From Todiramphus chloris collaris (lineage: Eukaryota; Chordata; Aves; Coraciiformes; Alcedinidae): a DNA stretch of 64,000 nt. Location of the stretch: positions 6,869,577-6,933,576 of the forward strand of contig JANVCC010000076.1 of NCBI GenBank assembly GCA_025345505.1. The letters run 5' to 3'. The notes under the pieces were generated by a model, which was not told the origin of the DNA, made no database searches, and saw only the letters and a list, made by a program, of their open reading frames with translations. Below, one piece after another: positions 24,881-34,524 of the stretch. Each line of letters starts with the position of its first letter. Positions within the stretch are counted from its first letter, which is position 1. Made by a program: the position numbers and the translations under genes.

Positions 24881-24946
24881 GTCATGAGACTTGAACTATT
24901 TAGCATGAGATTTGAACATATTTATCATGAGATTTGAACTATGTCA
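24881..24946. repeat. 22-bp tandem repeat, three copies
   Basis: Three consecutive copies of a unit containing CATGAGA(C/T)TTGAAC occupy 24881-24902, 24903-24924 and 24925-24946. They differ at a few positions. This short minisatellite-like array is not part of the LTR fragment or any CR1 I can identify. Confidence 0.85.
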
Positions 24947-25616
24947 GCATCTGCCCTTGATGTTTACTCAGCCTGAACTGACCTTGAACTTTTTTATTCA
25001 TCACTAACAAATAAAAATTTCTAATGAGTTTACTATTGATTTTTAAAATTTTTCTTTTTGGAATTTGTTTTCATACACACACATGAGAGAACACTTTCCA
25101 ATGTAATAATTCAGGGTGCACAGGAGGGATCAGTTTCTGTTCTAGGAACTATTGCCATGCAAAATACTTTATTCCAGGTTGTTTTTCTAAGTGGTGTTTA
25201 GTGTTCCAGATTACTGGCAACTATCTTAACCTGAGAGCTTAAACAACTTTTTCATCGTTCATTTTCTAAAGGGCAATAAAACCCCCTCACTTTCACTAAA
25301 ATCAGATATAGCTGAATGTCTTGACAGATGTCTACCTCAGGCATGTAAGTTTTTATGTTCCTATGCAAATGCTGTTAATTCATTTCCTAAAGCAGTTAGG
25401 CACATCAGAATTTTCTTGGCATAAAGCTCAAAAATGTGACAGATTCTTCAGACGGTTGATAGTCATTGTCTTTAAGTCCTAATACTGGCAGCTGTCTGTA
25501 TGAAGTGTTTTTTATGAAACAAGATTATTACTTTTTACTTATTGTCCAAAAACTAAGGCACTAAAAATAATTATTTTCATAGCTTTACCTTGCAGCTTTC
25601 TGTAGGTCTCATTTTT

Positions 25617-26180
25617 GTCTTTCAAAATTATGAGGCATGGGGCTGTTGCCAGGGAGCAAAAGTGGCTGCTCAGGAAAACAATTTGAGCTGGGAGCCAAGA
25701 ATGACAGCAGGATAGACCAGGACAGTGCCCTGCCAGGTGAGGGGTAGAATCCCAGTGTACCTAACAAGAAGGGCAGAGCAGATCTGGACATGGTACCCCA
25801 GCACAGCCAACAGTTCAGTGCTCAGAGTCCAAGTCTGCAGTGATAAAGCAGATATGAGATCAGATGTAAGGTACAAGGCTGAGTACAGATACCCCTGCAA
25901 CAGGTCAGATAAGGATCAAGGGCAAAGGCCTGAATTAAATACAGCTCTCAGACAGAAGGGCAATAGGGAAAAGATGTAGACAAGACTTCTCATAGTCTTT
26001 TGACTGAAACACCTTCCAAAGTCTCACAGGTTCACCATATCAGCTTTTAGCACAGGCTGAGGACCTGGAGAAGGTGTGGGAAATTGCAGGTTCTGCTGGT
26101 GCAGGTAGAATCTAACAGTTCTGCAGGTATGGTGAGCCTAAGAAAGCACAAAACTGGTGAAGGCTCCGCATCTGTTTAGG
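25617..26180. other. G-rich compositional island, unidentified
   Basis: About 560 bp with clearly higher G and C content and fewer A/T runs than its surroundings, rich in GGGCA, CAGAT, AGGTCAG, GGAT and CAAGG words on the plus strand. It resembles either the body of an unidentified retroviral LTR or a degenerate minisatellite built on (A)GGTCAG/GATCAG-type units. I cannot align it to a family. Open frames on both strands (25725-25979 plus, 25609-25900 minus) show no known domain. Confidence 0.45.
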
Positions 26181-27020
26181 CAAAATTCAGATTCACTACA
26201 CTGCTAGAGTAGATTTGGGTGGAAGAAGATGAATCAGTGAAAGTTTGAGAGGAGATATATCACTTGCAGGAGCTAACAGTAAGTATTTCTACTTTTTTTT
26301 TCACTCTTCAGCTATTCTGATGTATTGCTTGATCTGGGCTGTTTGCTTTCCACCTAGGTTCAAATATGTAAGTCTGAACAAATCAAGATTTTGTGTATTA
26401 AAGATGAGCAGCACCTGGTTACATTGCATCCTTTAGCAAAGCCATTTCTACCCTGAGATACTTTTAGTAGTAAATATGAGGGATTTGTGAAGGAACAATG
26501 AGAAAAAAAAAAAAAGTTTCTTCATGAAGATGTTATTCAGATAAGGCTCCATGAGAAATACCCAGTCCTTGATTGCTTAAATCTAAGTTGTAGCTCTGAA
26601 AGAGATAAGTTAGTAGATTTGAGAATTGATTGTTTGCTTTTATGTTTATAAGGTACTACTTTCTAAACTGCATTTGTTTTAATGCTCCTTTTTTACTATC
26701 CTTTTAAACTGTTCTCATCCACTGAAAAATAGCATCTTTACTGCCTCTCCAAATGCACAGAAAGTTTAAAGCTGTTGCCTGGACCACAGGTGGCAGTACA
26801 TGTTTAACTATGAATAGAACTAAGCAGCTTGTGTCAGTATGGGAAGAAAGTTGACCCTTACTTGCTCTTGTTCAGCTAGTCGAGATCAAATGTTTTATTT
26901 CTTAGACTATGTGAAGACAAACTTGAGTTTAAAAGGTTGCAGTACGTGTAGTAAGGTAGTATCAGAGAACATGAGACATGTTTATGTCCCAAAGTAGCTG
27001 TGATTACAGTAAGTAACAAA
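26181..27020. other. Non-coding DNA, nothing recognised
   Basis: AT-rich sequence with an A13 run at about 26502-26514. A CTCF-like core (CAGGTGGCAG) lies at 26787-26796. No coding homology. Confidence 0.55.
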
Positions 27021-27026
27021 GTAGTG

Positions 27027-27062
27027 TCATAGAATCATTTTGTTTCGGAAAGACCTTCCAAG
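27027..27062 (-). mobile_element. CR1 LINE, extreme 3' end only
   Basis: The 36 bases beginning 'tcatagaatcattttg' and continuing to 'aaagaccttc' are the reverse complement of a CR1 3' terminus (GAAGGTCTTT...AATGATTCTATGA). Similarity ends there, so the copy is a minimal 5'-truncated insertion or the surviving end of a decayed one. Confidence 0.7.
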
Positions 27063-27064
27063 GA

Positions 27065-29440
27065 AGAAGAGGAAAAGGCTCTGTTTGTCTTCTAGTAAAG
27101 AAACAAAACAAAGACACCAAAAAAACAAGCAAACATATGGTTGGCATGATGAGTCCTAAAAAAATCTACTATACTGCTATATCTAGAAATGGAGGCAATA
27201 TTTTTAAACTTCTATTATTATTGACCTTTTTATGTGTGCTTAAGAATCTATAATCCCTTAATTTTATGAGGGATAAATAATTGTTTGAAGAGACTTATCC
27301 TGAGGTTCTATGATTCAAAGGGTCATTTGAGACATTAGAGATTTTTACTGGAATGTGAGCTTCCTGTGTAATGCTTAGGGGTTGAATGCATTAATTGGGT
27401 ATATAAACCAGAAAATCATCCATATAACTCCTGTTATCTCTTTTTTTAGCTCTCTATAATTGTTTCTCAAACCCTGTGTACAATTTTCCTATCAATCACT
27501 TAGAGGAAACTGATAAGTCATTCAGAAAAGAGGTTAGTCTGGTAGGCAGACTCTGTTTAGCTTTTCAGTGAGAAGTTTTAGTCCCCCTACTGATGCACCA
27601 ATCTAAAAATGTGACGTAATAGATGCAAATTTTGATTCTAAATTCTACCATCACCTTAGCCATGTCTAAAAATGAGAGTACTTTAGCACCAGGAGTTCCA
27701 CAAATGGCCAACTTGTGTGGATTTTTCTTGTTTGTTTGTTTTGTTTTAAAATCCTGAAGTTCACCTTTCTTTTTTAGATAAATCTGGGGTAGTGCTTTTG
27801 TATGCTTTCAGATTATAAATCCTGTTTCTATACATATTTATGAGCTGCACCGATTCTAATCAGAATTGTCAACAGATATAGACAGGAAATAATAAAGTTG
27901 TGTTAACTTTATCAGACCAAAAATTTATCCTTGAATTGTTTGATGCTCCCTTACACATTGAAGAAATAGATAGAGCTTTCCCACCCCCCCCCCACCCCCC
28001 CCCCCCCCCCCCCCTTTTTCTTATTTTAAACTCTCCCAGAAATTTATCACAACTATTAGTGCATTTGAGGCTTCTAAAAGAGATATGGTGCTCAGATGTT
28101 CAAGTACAGGACAGGTAAAAACTGCCTCATGTGGCACTATATTGAATGGTTCACCACTGTTCCTTTCATTGTAAAGCACTTGAGCACTTGATATATGAAA
28201 GGTATCTTCCTGAAGCAAATTCTTGATTTAACCTTATTCAAAACATTGTTTGGCTCATTAGGTGTTCATGTTAGCAAGATGTGGCAATGTCACCTCAGTG
28301 CCCAACTGGAGTTGTGGGTTTTGGTGTGTATTTTTGTTTGTGGTGTTTTGGTGGTTGGGGTGGTTTTATTTTTCTTATTTCTGAAGCAATCCTAGAGCTA
28401 GAGCACAGCACTCTTTTCAGTATCTTGTACAAGGAAAAAAAAGTGAAGCTAAATGCTGCACTGGTATGTCATAACAGAATTTGTTGAGATGTTTTTTATG
28501 TATTCTTCAAATAATGTTGGTTTACAAAACAGTAAGGAATTTTTTTGACACTGGGACAAGTTTCAAAATATTTGAACTGACCAGTTCTACAGTTTCATCT
28601 GCAAATAGCTGTTTTCAAGTTTAAGTGCTTTTGACCACTGTTTGCTATTGTCCTAATTTTCTCAACAGAATATAACTTCTGTCAAGGGACTTTATGGAAC
28701 TCCTCCATATACATAATCAAGATTCTGTCCTAAAGCCACTCCTGCAACATAAGACCAAATCTTCTTATGAACAATACCCACCTGTGAATTTTTTTATTAT
28801 TATTATTTCCGTGTTTTCCTATGAACTGAGGAAACACTCCACATCTCCACAAATCACAGAACTTTCACAGATTTTATTCATTTAACTTTCCATGAATTTT
28901 TCAAAGTCTGTCATGAAGCTGACATTAAAAAAAAAATTGGAAGTTCAGTTTATTAATAGAAAAGATGCAATAGCATTTCCATGGTAAAGCATTTGATATT
29001 ACATTTTGGTTGGCAAAAGAATGGAATAGTCTGGCAGTTCAAATATATATCTTTAGAGACTGACATAACGCTAGTGAGTGAAGTTCACAGAACTGGGATT
29101 TTAGAACTTCATTAATGGTGTGCCCTGCTTCAGGCAGTATGGGGATGCAATCAGAACAGTGCTGAGCATTCTGAAGGCTTAGATATTTCTATATATCTAA
29201 GAAACATGCTTCAGGGGGCTCACATTTAGATTTTTTTTCATATTGTCACTTCATCAAAGCTGAAGAAGCAAGAGTTTTATATGAACTTAAATTTAAGGCC
29301 TGGAGTTGTGGTTGATTTTGTTACTACATTTCAGTAGACCCTTGTGAATATATGAAGGCTGAGAAAGCACTACAACCAAATAGACCTGTAATCTACGTAT
29401 ACATTAAAAAAAAAATCAATATTACTTTATTAAAAACAAA
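27065..29440. other. Non-coding DNA with a long poly-C tract
   Basis: No gene is recognised. It contains the C-rich tract at 27980-28014 and a G/T-rich stretch at about 28312-28372. Open frames spanning the C-rich tract are proline-rich artefacts of the homopolymer. Confidence 0.55.
27980..28019. repeat. Poly-C tract (C20) with flanking C and T runs
   Basis: Two short C runs separated by single A bases lead into an uninterrupted C20 at 27995-28014, followed by five T. Length in an assembly is unreliable for such runs. On the minus strand it is a G-run able in principle to form a quadruplex. Confidence 0.9.
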
Positions 29441-29449
29441 ACAAAAAAA

Positions 29450-29468
29450 AATATATATACATATATAT
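29450..29468. repeat. (AT)n tract abutting a CR1 3' end
   Basis: An A-rich stretch runs into alternating AT with one CAT interruption and directly touches the CR1 3' end that starts at about 29470. The tract lies on the 3' side of the minus-strand CR1. It may be a target-site feature or an expansion of the CR1 terminal repeat. Confidence 0.75.
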
Positions 29469-29469
29469 T

Positions 29470-29853
29470 ATAGAATGGTTTGGGTTGGAAGGGACCTTAA
29501 AGATCATCTAGTTCTGACCCCCTTGACATAGGCAGGGACACCTCCCACTAGACCAGGTTGCTCAAAGCCCCATCCAACCTGGTCTTGAACACATCCAGGA
29601 ATGGAGCATCCATAGCTTCCCTAGGCAACCTGTTCCTTCTTCTTAATTTCTAATCTAAATCTACCCTCTTCCAGTTTGATGCCATTAATCCTCATCCTAT
29701 CACTACAACCCCTTGTAGAAAGCCCCTCCCCAGCATTCTTGTAGGCCCCCTTCAAATACTGGAAGACTGCAAGAAGGTCTCCCCACAACTTCTCTAGGCT
29801 GGACAGACCCAACTCTCTCAGCCTGTCTTTGAAGCAGAGGGATTCCAGCCTGT
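29470..29853 (-). mobile_element. CR1 LINE, 3' fragment with internal deletion
   Basis: The plus strand reads 'ggtttgggttggaagggacc' at about 29478-29497, then the same 'cacctcccactagaccaggt' and 'ttgaacacatccaggaat' words as the copy at 19981-20570. The minus-strand frame 29621-29812 encodes A-V-F-Q-Y-L-K-G-A-Y-K-N and G-I-K-L-E-E-G-R-F-R-L-E-I, matching that copy. Near 29632-29640 about 35-40 bp present in the other copy (the F-F-T-V-S-T-V-R-H-W block) are missing. The copy is 5'-truncated at about 29853. Confidence 0.93.
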
Positions 29854-29854
29854 A

Positions 29855-32800
29855 TTTACTTGATGTCCATTAACAACTATAAAGAAGACATTTTAAACAA
29901 GTAGTAGTACATCTTGTAGAAAAGTCTGATATGAAAGTTCATAATAAGGGACCAGTAAAAGAAAGTTTTATAACTGAACAGTAACTGCTAATACAAGACA
30001 GTATTTAATTACTTCTCAGAGTTAATTCCGTCTCTATATAGACAAGGTTTAAACTTAAGATTGGTTTAGGTTTACTTCTACATTTTGAAACATTTGATTG
30101 TCTGCTCCATAATATTACTGTGCTGTGTTGCATGACTGTTATTTCAGACTCCTAATTCTGAATTATCTTTCTTTGGAAAAGGAAAGCAAATTTTTCCTTT
30201 AATTCATTTTACAACTAAAATATTACATAAGTGCAATGTACTGCAATGGCACTCCACAAAATCCTTAGCTCATAGGTGTCTAGTTGTGTGCTAGAAATAT
30301 TCCTTTAGTCACTTACAGATCCACTTATGTGGATATGTAAAGCTGTCATAATCCTGCAGGCCGTGCAGGAAACTGTTCACTCCTCTGCTTTATTAACCTG
30401 AGAGGACTCTCGGCAATGTGTAAAGGTGCTTTGAGAACCACTAATTATATTCCTGTGGGATTCAGCTTAGCACAAAAAATTGCCATCTAATCAATATGTT
30501 TGATGATGTGTGTTGCAGTCAAAGGAGCTGATTTGAGGGATTGCATAGATGGTGCTTTTTTGGTTGGTGTCAGTCCGCCTACCTAATGTCTAATGAATGG
30601 CTGGTTGCAGCAGGGAGGCATTAAGAGTAGCAGGAGCTAAAGTAAACAGGAAAAGGTTCTGAATTGATGTTTTAGATGAAGCATACTGCTGAAGTATTTA
30701 AAAAAAGGAAATTGTAATTGGTCCTATTAATACTGAAATGGTAACATGCACACTTTATTCTAGGAAGAATTTCTTAATGAAACCCCTTTGGTTTAGTTAA
30801 GTACCTACATGTATGGTTTAAGGGTCTAAAACATTAAAAGACATTATTTTTTTTCTCTCCATTCAGAGAGATACTGTGGATACTGCATAGCAGCTCTGAT
30901 GTTTCATTGATTAAGGGAAAAAAAGCTAGGCCAATTCATACATATTGACACAGGGCAAAATTTGTGTCAAGCAAAGCCACTAAATAAATGTCCTATTTTG
31001 TAAGCACAAGCTTGCATCCAAACAATTGTAGTTATTGAACAAGGAATATGATGTACTGTATTGTTGGTTTGTGTTGTTTTTTTAAACCCCTTGCAAAGAG
31101 GTTATCGGTGACTGAGTCCAAACATCTTTTACACTTGTAGAAACAAAGAAATACAAACACAGAACCGATGTCAGACAAAATACTTTAGGGGGCCAATGAA
31201 TCAGAACTCTTTTCATGCATGTTTTATACTACACTTCATTATTCAATAACAACAACAGAAAAAAATCATCATGGGGGGGAAATTGGAAGACTAAGGAAGC
31301 GTATCACATTTTTCTGCTTCAAGTTAATATACCTTGTTAATTTTTTTGGGGCCTGCTCATTCTTGTGTTCATAGAAGACACAGTTTCTCTGTGGTTTCCT
31401 ATTTTATTTAAAATGTAGTATATTTTAAGCTGCTGTTTCTTCTGCTCAGCCTTATTATGTTTCACCCTGTACTCCAATGGGGTGGGAGGCAGTAATTCAT
31501 TATGCAGAAATGTGATACACTGTCATGCAAAGTAACATGTCATACCAGTGAGATTGTCTTCACTAAAGGTGCTTCGAGGGTAACTTTCCTGAGGATAAAG
31601 GGAGAAAAAGGGTATTCTAATAAGCTAGTAAAACAGATGCTATAATTTAACATGTATTTAGTATAGTAACAGCTTGCAGAAGGAGTGATATTTTCTAAAA
31701 TGAGCTAATTTTATCACTGAATAGGATATAATTTTTTTTCCTACTGATAAGGTTTGGATGTGGTACACCACCCTTCCCACTGTACCCTATTACCTGTTTC
31801 ATGTTTGATTCTCGGCTTCAGATCATGGGGAATTTTATGGCATTTAGAGTATTACTAATTTTGAAAATGCTACTTCAGGCAACTGCTCTTGCTTTTACCT
31901 CTTTTTTTTCCTGGGCTGGATGTTGATACTGAATAACTAGAGAATGAAGGAGAAATTATCACAGCCCTCCACTGTGTTGCTGACACAACAAACTTACTGC
32001 TGGTTGCAGAACAGTAGCATGGTAGAATGGTGCTATTCTCTAATTGCACGCTGATGAAGCTGCTTAAATTCAAATTACAAAAAGTCTGCCTATCTCACCA
32101 AAATTAGTTTTCATCAATTTTACTATCAAATGTCCTGAAAACAGCAGGACTCAGTATTGAGAAAGCCAGTAATCTCCAGACTCAGTGGACAGTGTGACAG
32201 TGAGGTATGGGTTACTCTAATGAAGACACATGAGCGATGAAGAACAAAAAATGTGATCAGTTAGCAGCATGCTAAGGTCATGTAGCACAGAAATACTGCT
32301 GTTCGCTGGTGAATCTTTAACATGCTGAACAAGAGGGAGGGATTTGAACATATTTATGAAACGTAAATTTAAATGAGAGAGAAAATAAGTTTTGTTTCTT
32401 TTTAAAATCTTCATGTATCAACTACTGCCTCTGAACAGGAAGTAACAGAGATGTGTGTTTCTGAAATTGATATCTCATTTTCAGGGAAGCACAAATTCTG
32501 CTCCTGATAAACATCAGCGTTGTGGGAGTCACTTAACAGTGAAAACTTTGCAGCACAATTTGTGGGTTTTCACTGCCTTTTAATGATAATCAATGTCAAT
32601 CGCCAGCTCATTACGAACCTTTTTCATGGATCATCAGAAACACAGTACCTGAGGGGATGGCCTTTCTTATTTCACTGAAAATCTGTTGTACCTGCTATTT
32701 ACTTTAAAGTACAAAATGCAGTATAGAAACTAGCAGATTGAAACAATGACTACATTACACTCTATAATTATTTTTTTCTGGAATATCTTACTTTCTCTAT

Positions 32801-32995
32801 GGTCATAAAACTCCCTAATGATCCTTAGCAAAGAACAATTTAGCAATGAGAATTGCATGTGGCAGAACACACATTTAGATCTATGTTTCTTTGCTTTACA
32901 TCACAAACCTCAAATTGAAGAAGAACATTGCCCCATCTCTCAAAATCATGCCACCCTTAAAAATTACAGTATGATAATTGGGCATTTTTATAGAA
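29855..32995. other. Unique non-coding DNA with candidate conserved blocks
   Basis: No gene or confident repeat in about 3.1 kb. Two stretches, about 30335-30640 and 32420-32690, are less AT-biased and lack low-complexity runs. They have the look of constrained non-coding DNA (see findings). The rest includes short T runs and ordinary AT-rich sequence. Confidence 0.45.
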
Positions 32996-32999
32996 AAGA

Positions 33000-33397
33000 C
33001 TGGAACCCCTCTGATGTGAGGAGAGACTGAGAGAGTTTGGCTTGTTCAGCCTGGAGAAGAGAAGGCTCCAGGGAGACCTTGTGGCTTTTCAGTACTTCAA
33101 GGGACAGACTTTTTAGCAGAGCTTGTTGTGACAGGACAAGAGGTGATGATTTTAAACTAAAAGAAAGGAGATTTAGACTAGAGAGAAGGAAGAAATGTTT
33201 TACACTGAGGGTGGTAAGACTCAGGTTTCCCAGAGAGGTGGGAGAAGCCCCATCCTTGGAACCGTTCCAGGTGAGGTTGGCCAGGGCTCTGAGCAACCTG
33301 CTCTAGTTGCAGATGTCCCTGCTTCCTGCAAGGGGGATTGGACAAGATGCGCTTTGAAGGTCTCTTCTAACACAACCATTCTGTGATTCTATGATTT
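33000..33397 (+). mobile_element. CR1 LINE, 3' fragment
   Basis: Plus-strand CR1 starts in the 'ctggaacccctctgatgtga' block (the R-R-A-T/L-E-R-L region) and proceeds through 'ttgttcagcctggagaagag' (L-F-S-L-E-K-R), 'ggcttttcagtacttcaagg' (F-Q-Y-F-K), 'agactagagagaaggaagaa' and 'caggtttcccagagaggtgg', then the 3'UTR 'atgtccctgcttcctgcaag', ending in the classic 'cattctgtgattctatgatt' at 33378-33397. Frames 33037-33306 and 33195-33386 are pieces of the broken ORF2 C-terminus. The 3'UTR wording groups it with the copy at 48269-48490. Confidence 0.95.
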
Positions 33398-33869
33398 TTA
33401 CTGAGCCTTTCATTTTATAATTATTGTGATCAGTCTTCTGATTAATAACCTTTAATCAGGTTAGTGTGTGTTTGGGTTTTGTTTGTTTATTTGTTTGTTT
33501 TTTGGTGGATTTTTATCTAGACAAAAACTGAGGTAAATTCTTTGGACTATGCCTCTGAGCAGCCAAGAAGATACCTATTAAGTCAGAAAAATAAACAAGT
33601 TTCCTATATAAACAGCCTAAGTGGCTGATCCCACCTTGTAAATCAAAGCAGTTCTCTGATTTACTCCAGCTTACAGGGTGTAAACCAATTCACTTTAGAG
33701 TTGTCCAGCAGTGAAGTGTTCAGTCATGGCTACAAACTACCTGCTCTAGACTTAGATATTTTGGGGAGATTTAGATGCTGATAGTTTAAGATTGTTCTGC
33801 TAGCTCATTGCTATACAAAGGACTCAAGTGGGAAATTCTCAGTCTGGGATACCTAACATTGCTTAAGGA

Positions 33870-33905
33870 TTTTTTTTTTTTTTTTTTTTTAATTATTATT
33901 ATTAT
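33870..33905. repeat. T21 run followed by (ATT)n
   Basis: An uninterrupted T21 (33870-33890) passes into AATTATTATTATTATT. It could be the reverse complement of an old poly-A tail, but no retrogene body is recognisable on the adjacent side. Confidence 0.9.
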
Positions 33906-34415
33906 TTTATTTTTTAAATTGTGGTGCAAGAACAAATATGTGTCTTGGAAGATTTTGTGTTTGCTTATATATCACAGCAGAAGTCTGGAATTTAGAAAGC
34001 CTGGTTTCTGAGAAATAAAATATTCTTATTATATGACAGGACTGTGAAACAAGCAGGTTGACTTGCATTATTGCAACAGCATGCTTTAGTTCAACATGAA
34101 TGTGGTAACATAGGCCACTCACTCAAATGGGTAGAGCTGTTGTCTTCTGACTGTTGCCGCCATTTTGGAAGAAATCCCCCCATTGTGGCCAAGATTCCAA
34201 AGCAGAAAAGAGCTGTTCTGATAACTGGAGTAAAATATCAAGTAAAAAAGAAAAAAAATTAGTATATTTTCCTGATTTCCTCTCCCTGCCTTCCCCCCAC
34301 TCTCCCCATATTTCCTACATCTCTTGAGACTTAGCACAGGTTCCTCTGCTGAGCCAGAGGCCTATGGTTCTTTTTTAAGGAACAAATTCATGCGTATCAA
34401 TTGAAAAGCATTACT

Positions 34416-34524
34416 GGGGGGGGGGGGGGGGGGGGGGTTGTTTTTTTTTTTTGTGTTTTTTTTTTTTTTTTTTTTGTTTCGAGATTCATGATTTTTTTTT
34501 TTTTTTTGGGGGGGGGGGAGGCGG
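34416..34524. repeat. G22 / T12 / T20 / T16 / G11 homopolymer complex
   Basis: Consecutive runs are G22 (34416-34437), T12 (34441-34452), T20 (34456-34475), T16 (34492-34507) and G11 (34508-34518), then a GGCGGGG step. A 16-base normal island (34476-34491) separates the second and third T runs. The plus strand has G-quadruplex potential at both ends. Exact lengths are suspect in any assembly. Confidence 0.9.

Noticed and set aside
27900..28118. Open frame with a proline-rich segment
   Set aside because: The proline run is translation of the poly-C tract. No real protein is indicated.
33870..33905. Poly-T as the tail of a processed pseudogene on the minus strand
   Set aside because: No gene-like sequence lies on the plus-strand 3' side and no target duplication is apparent. 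Simple slippage is enough to explain it.
34071..34262. Short plus-strand frame over the YY1-like motif as a retrocopied ribosomal protein gene
   Set aside because: The translated sequence does not resemble a ribosomal protein, and the motif alone is not evidence for a retrocopy.
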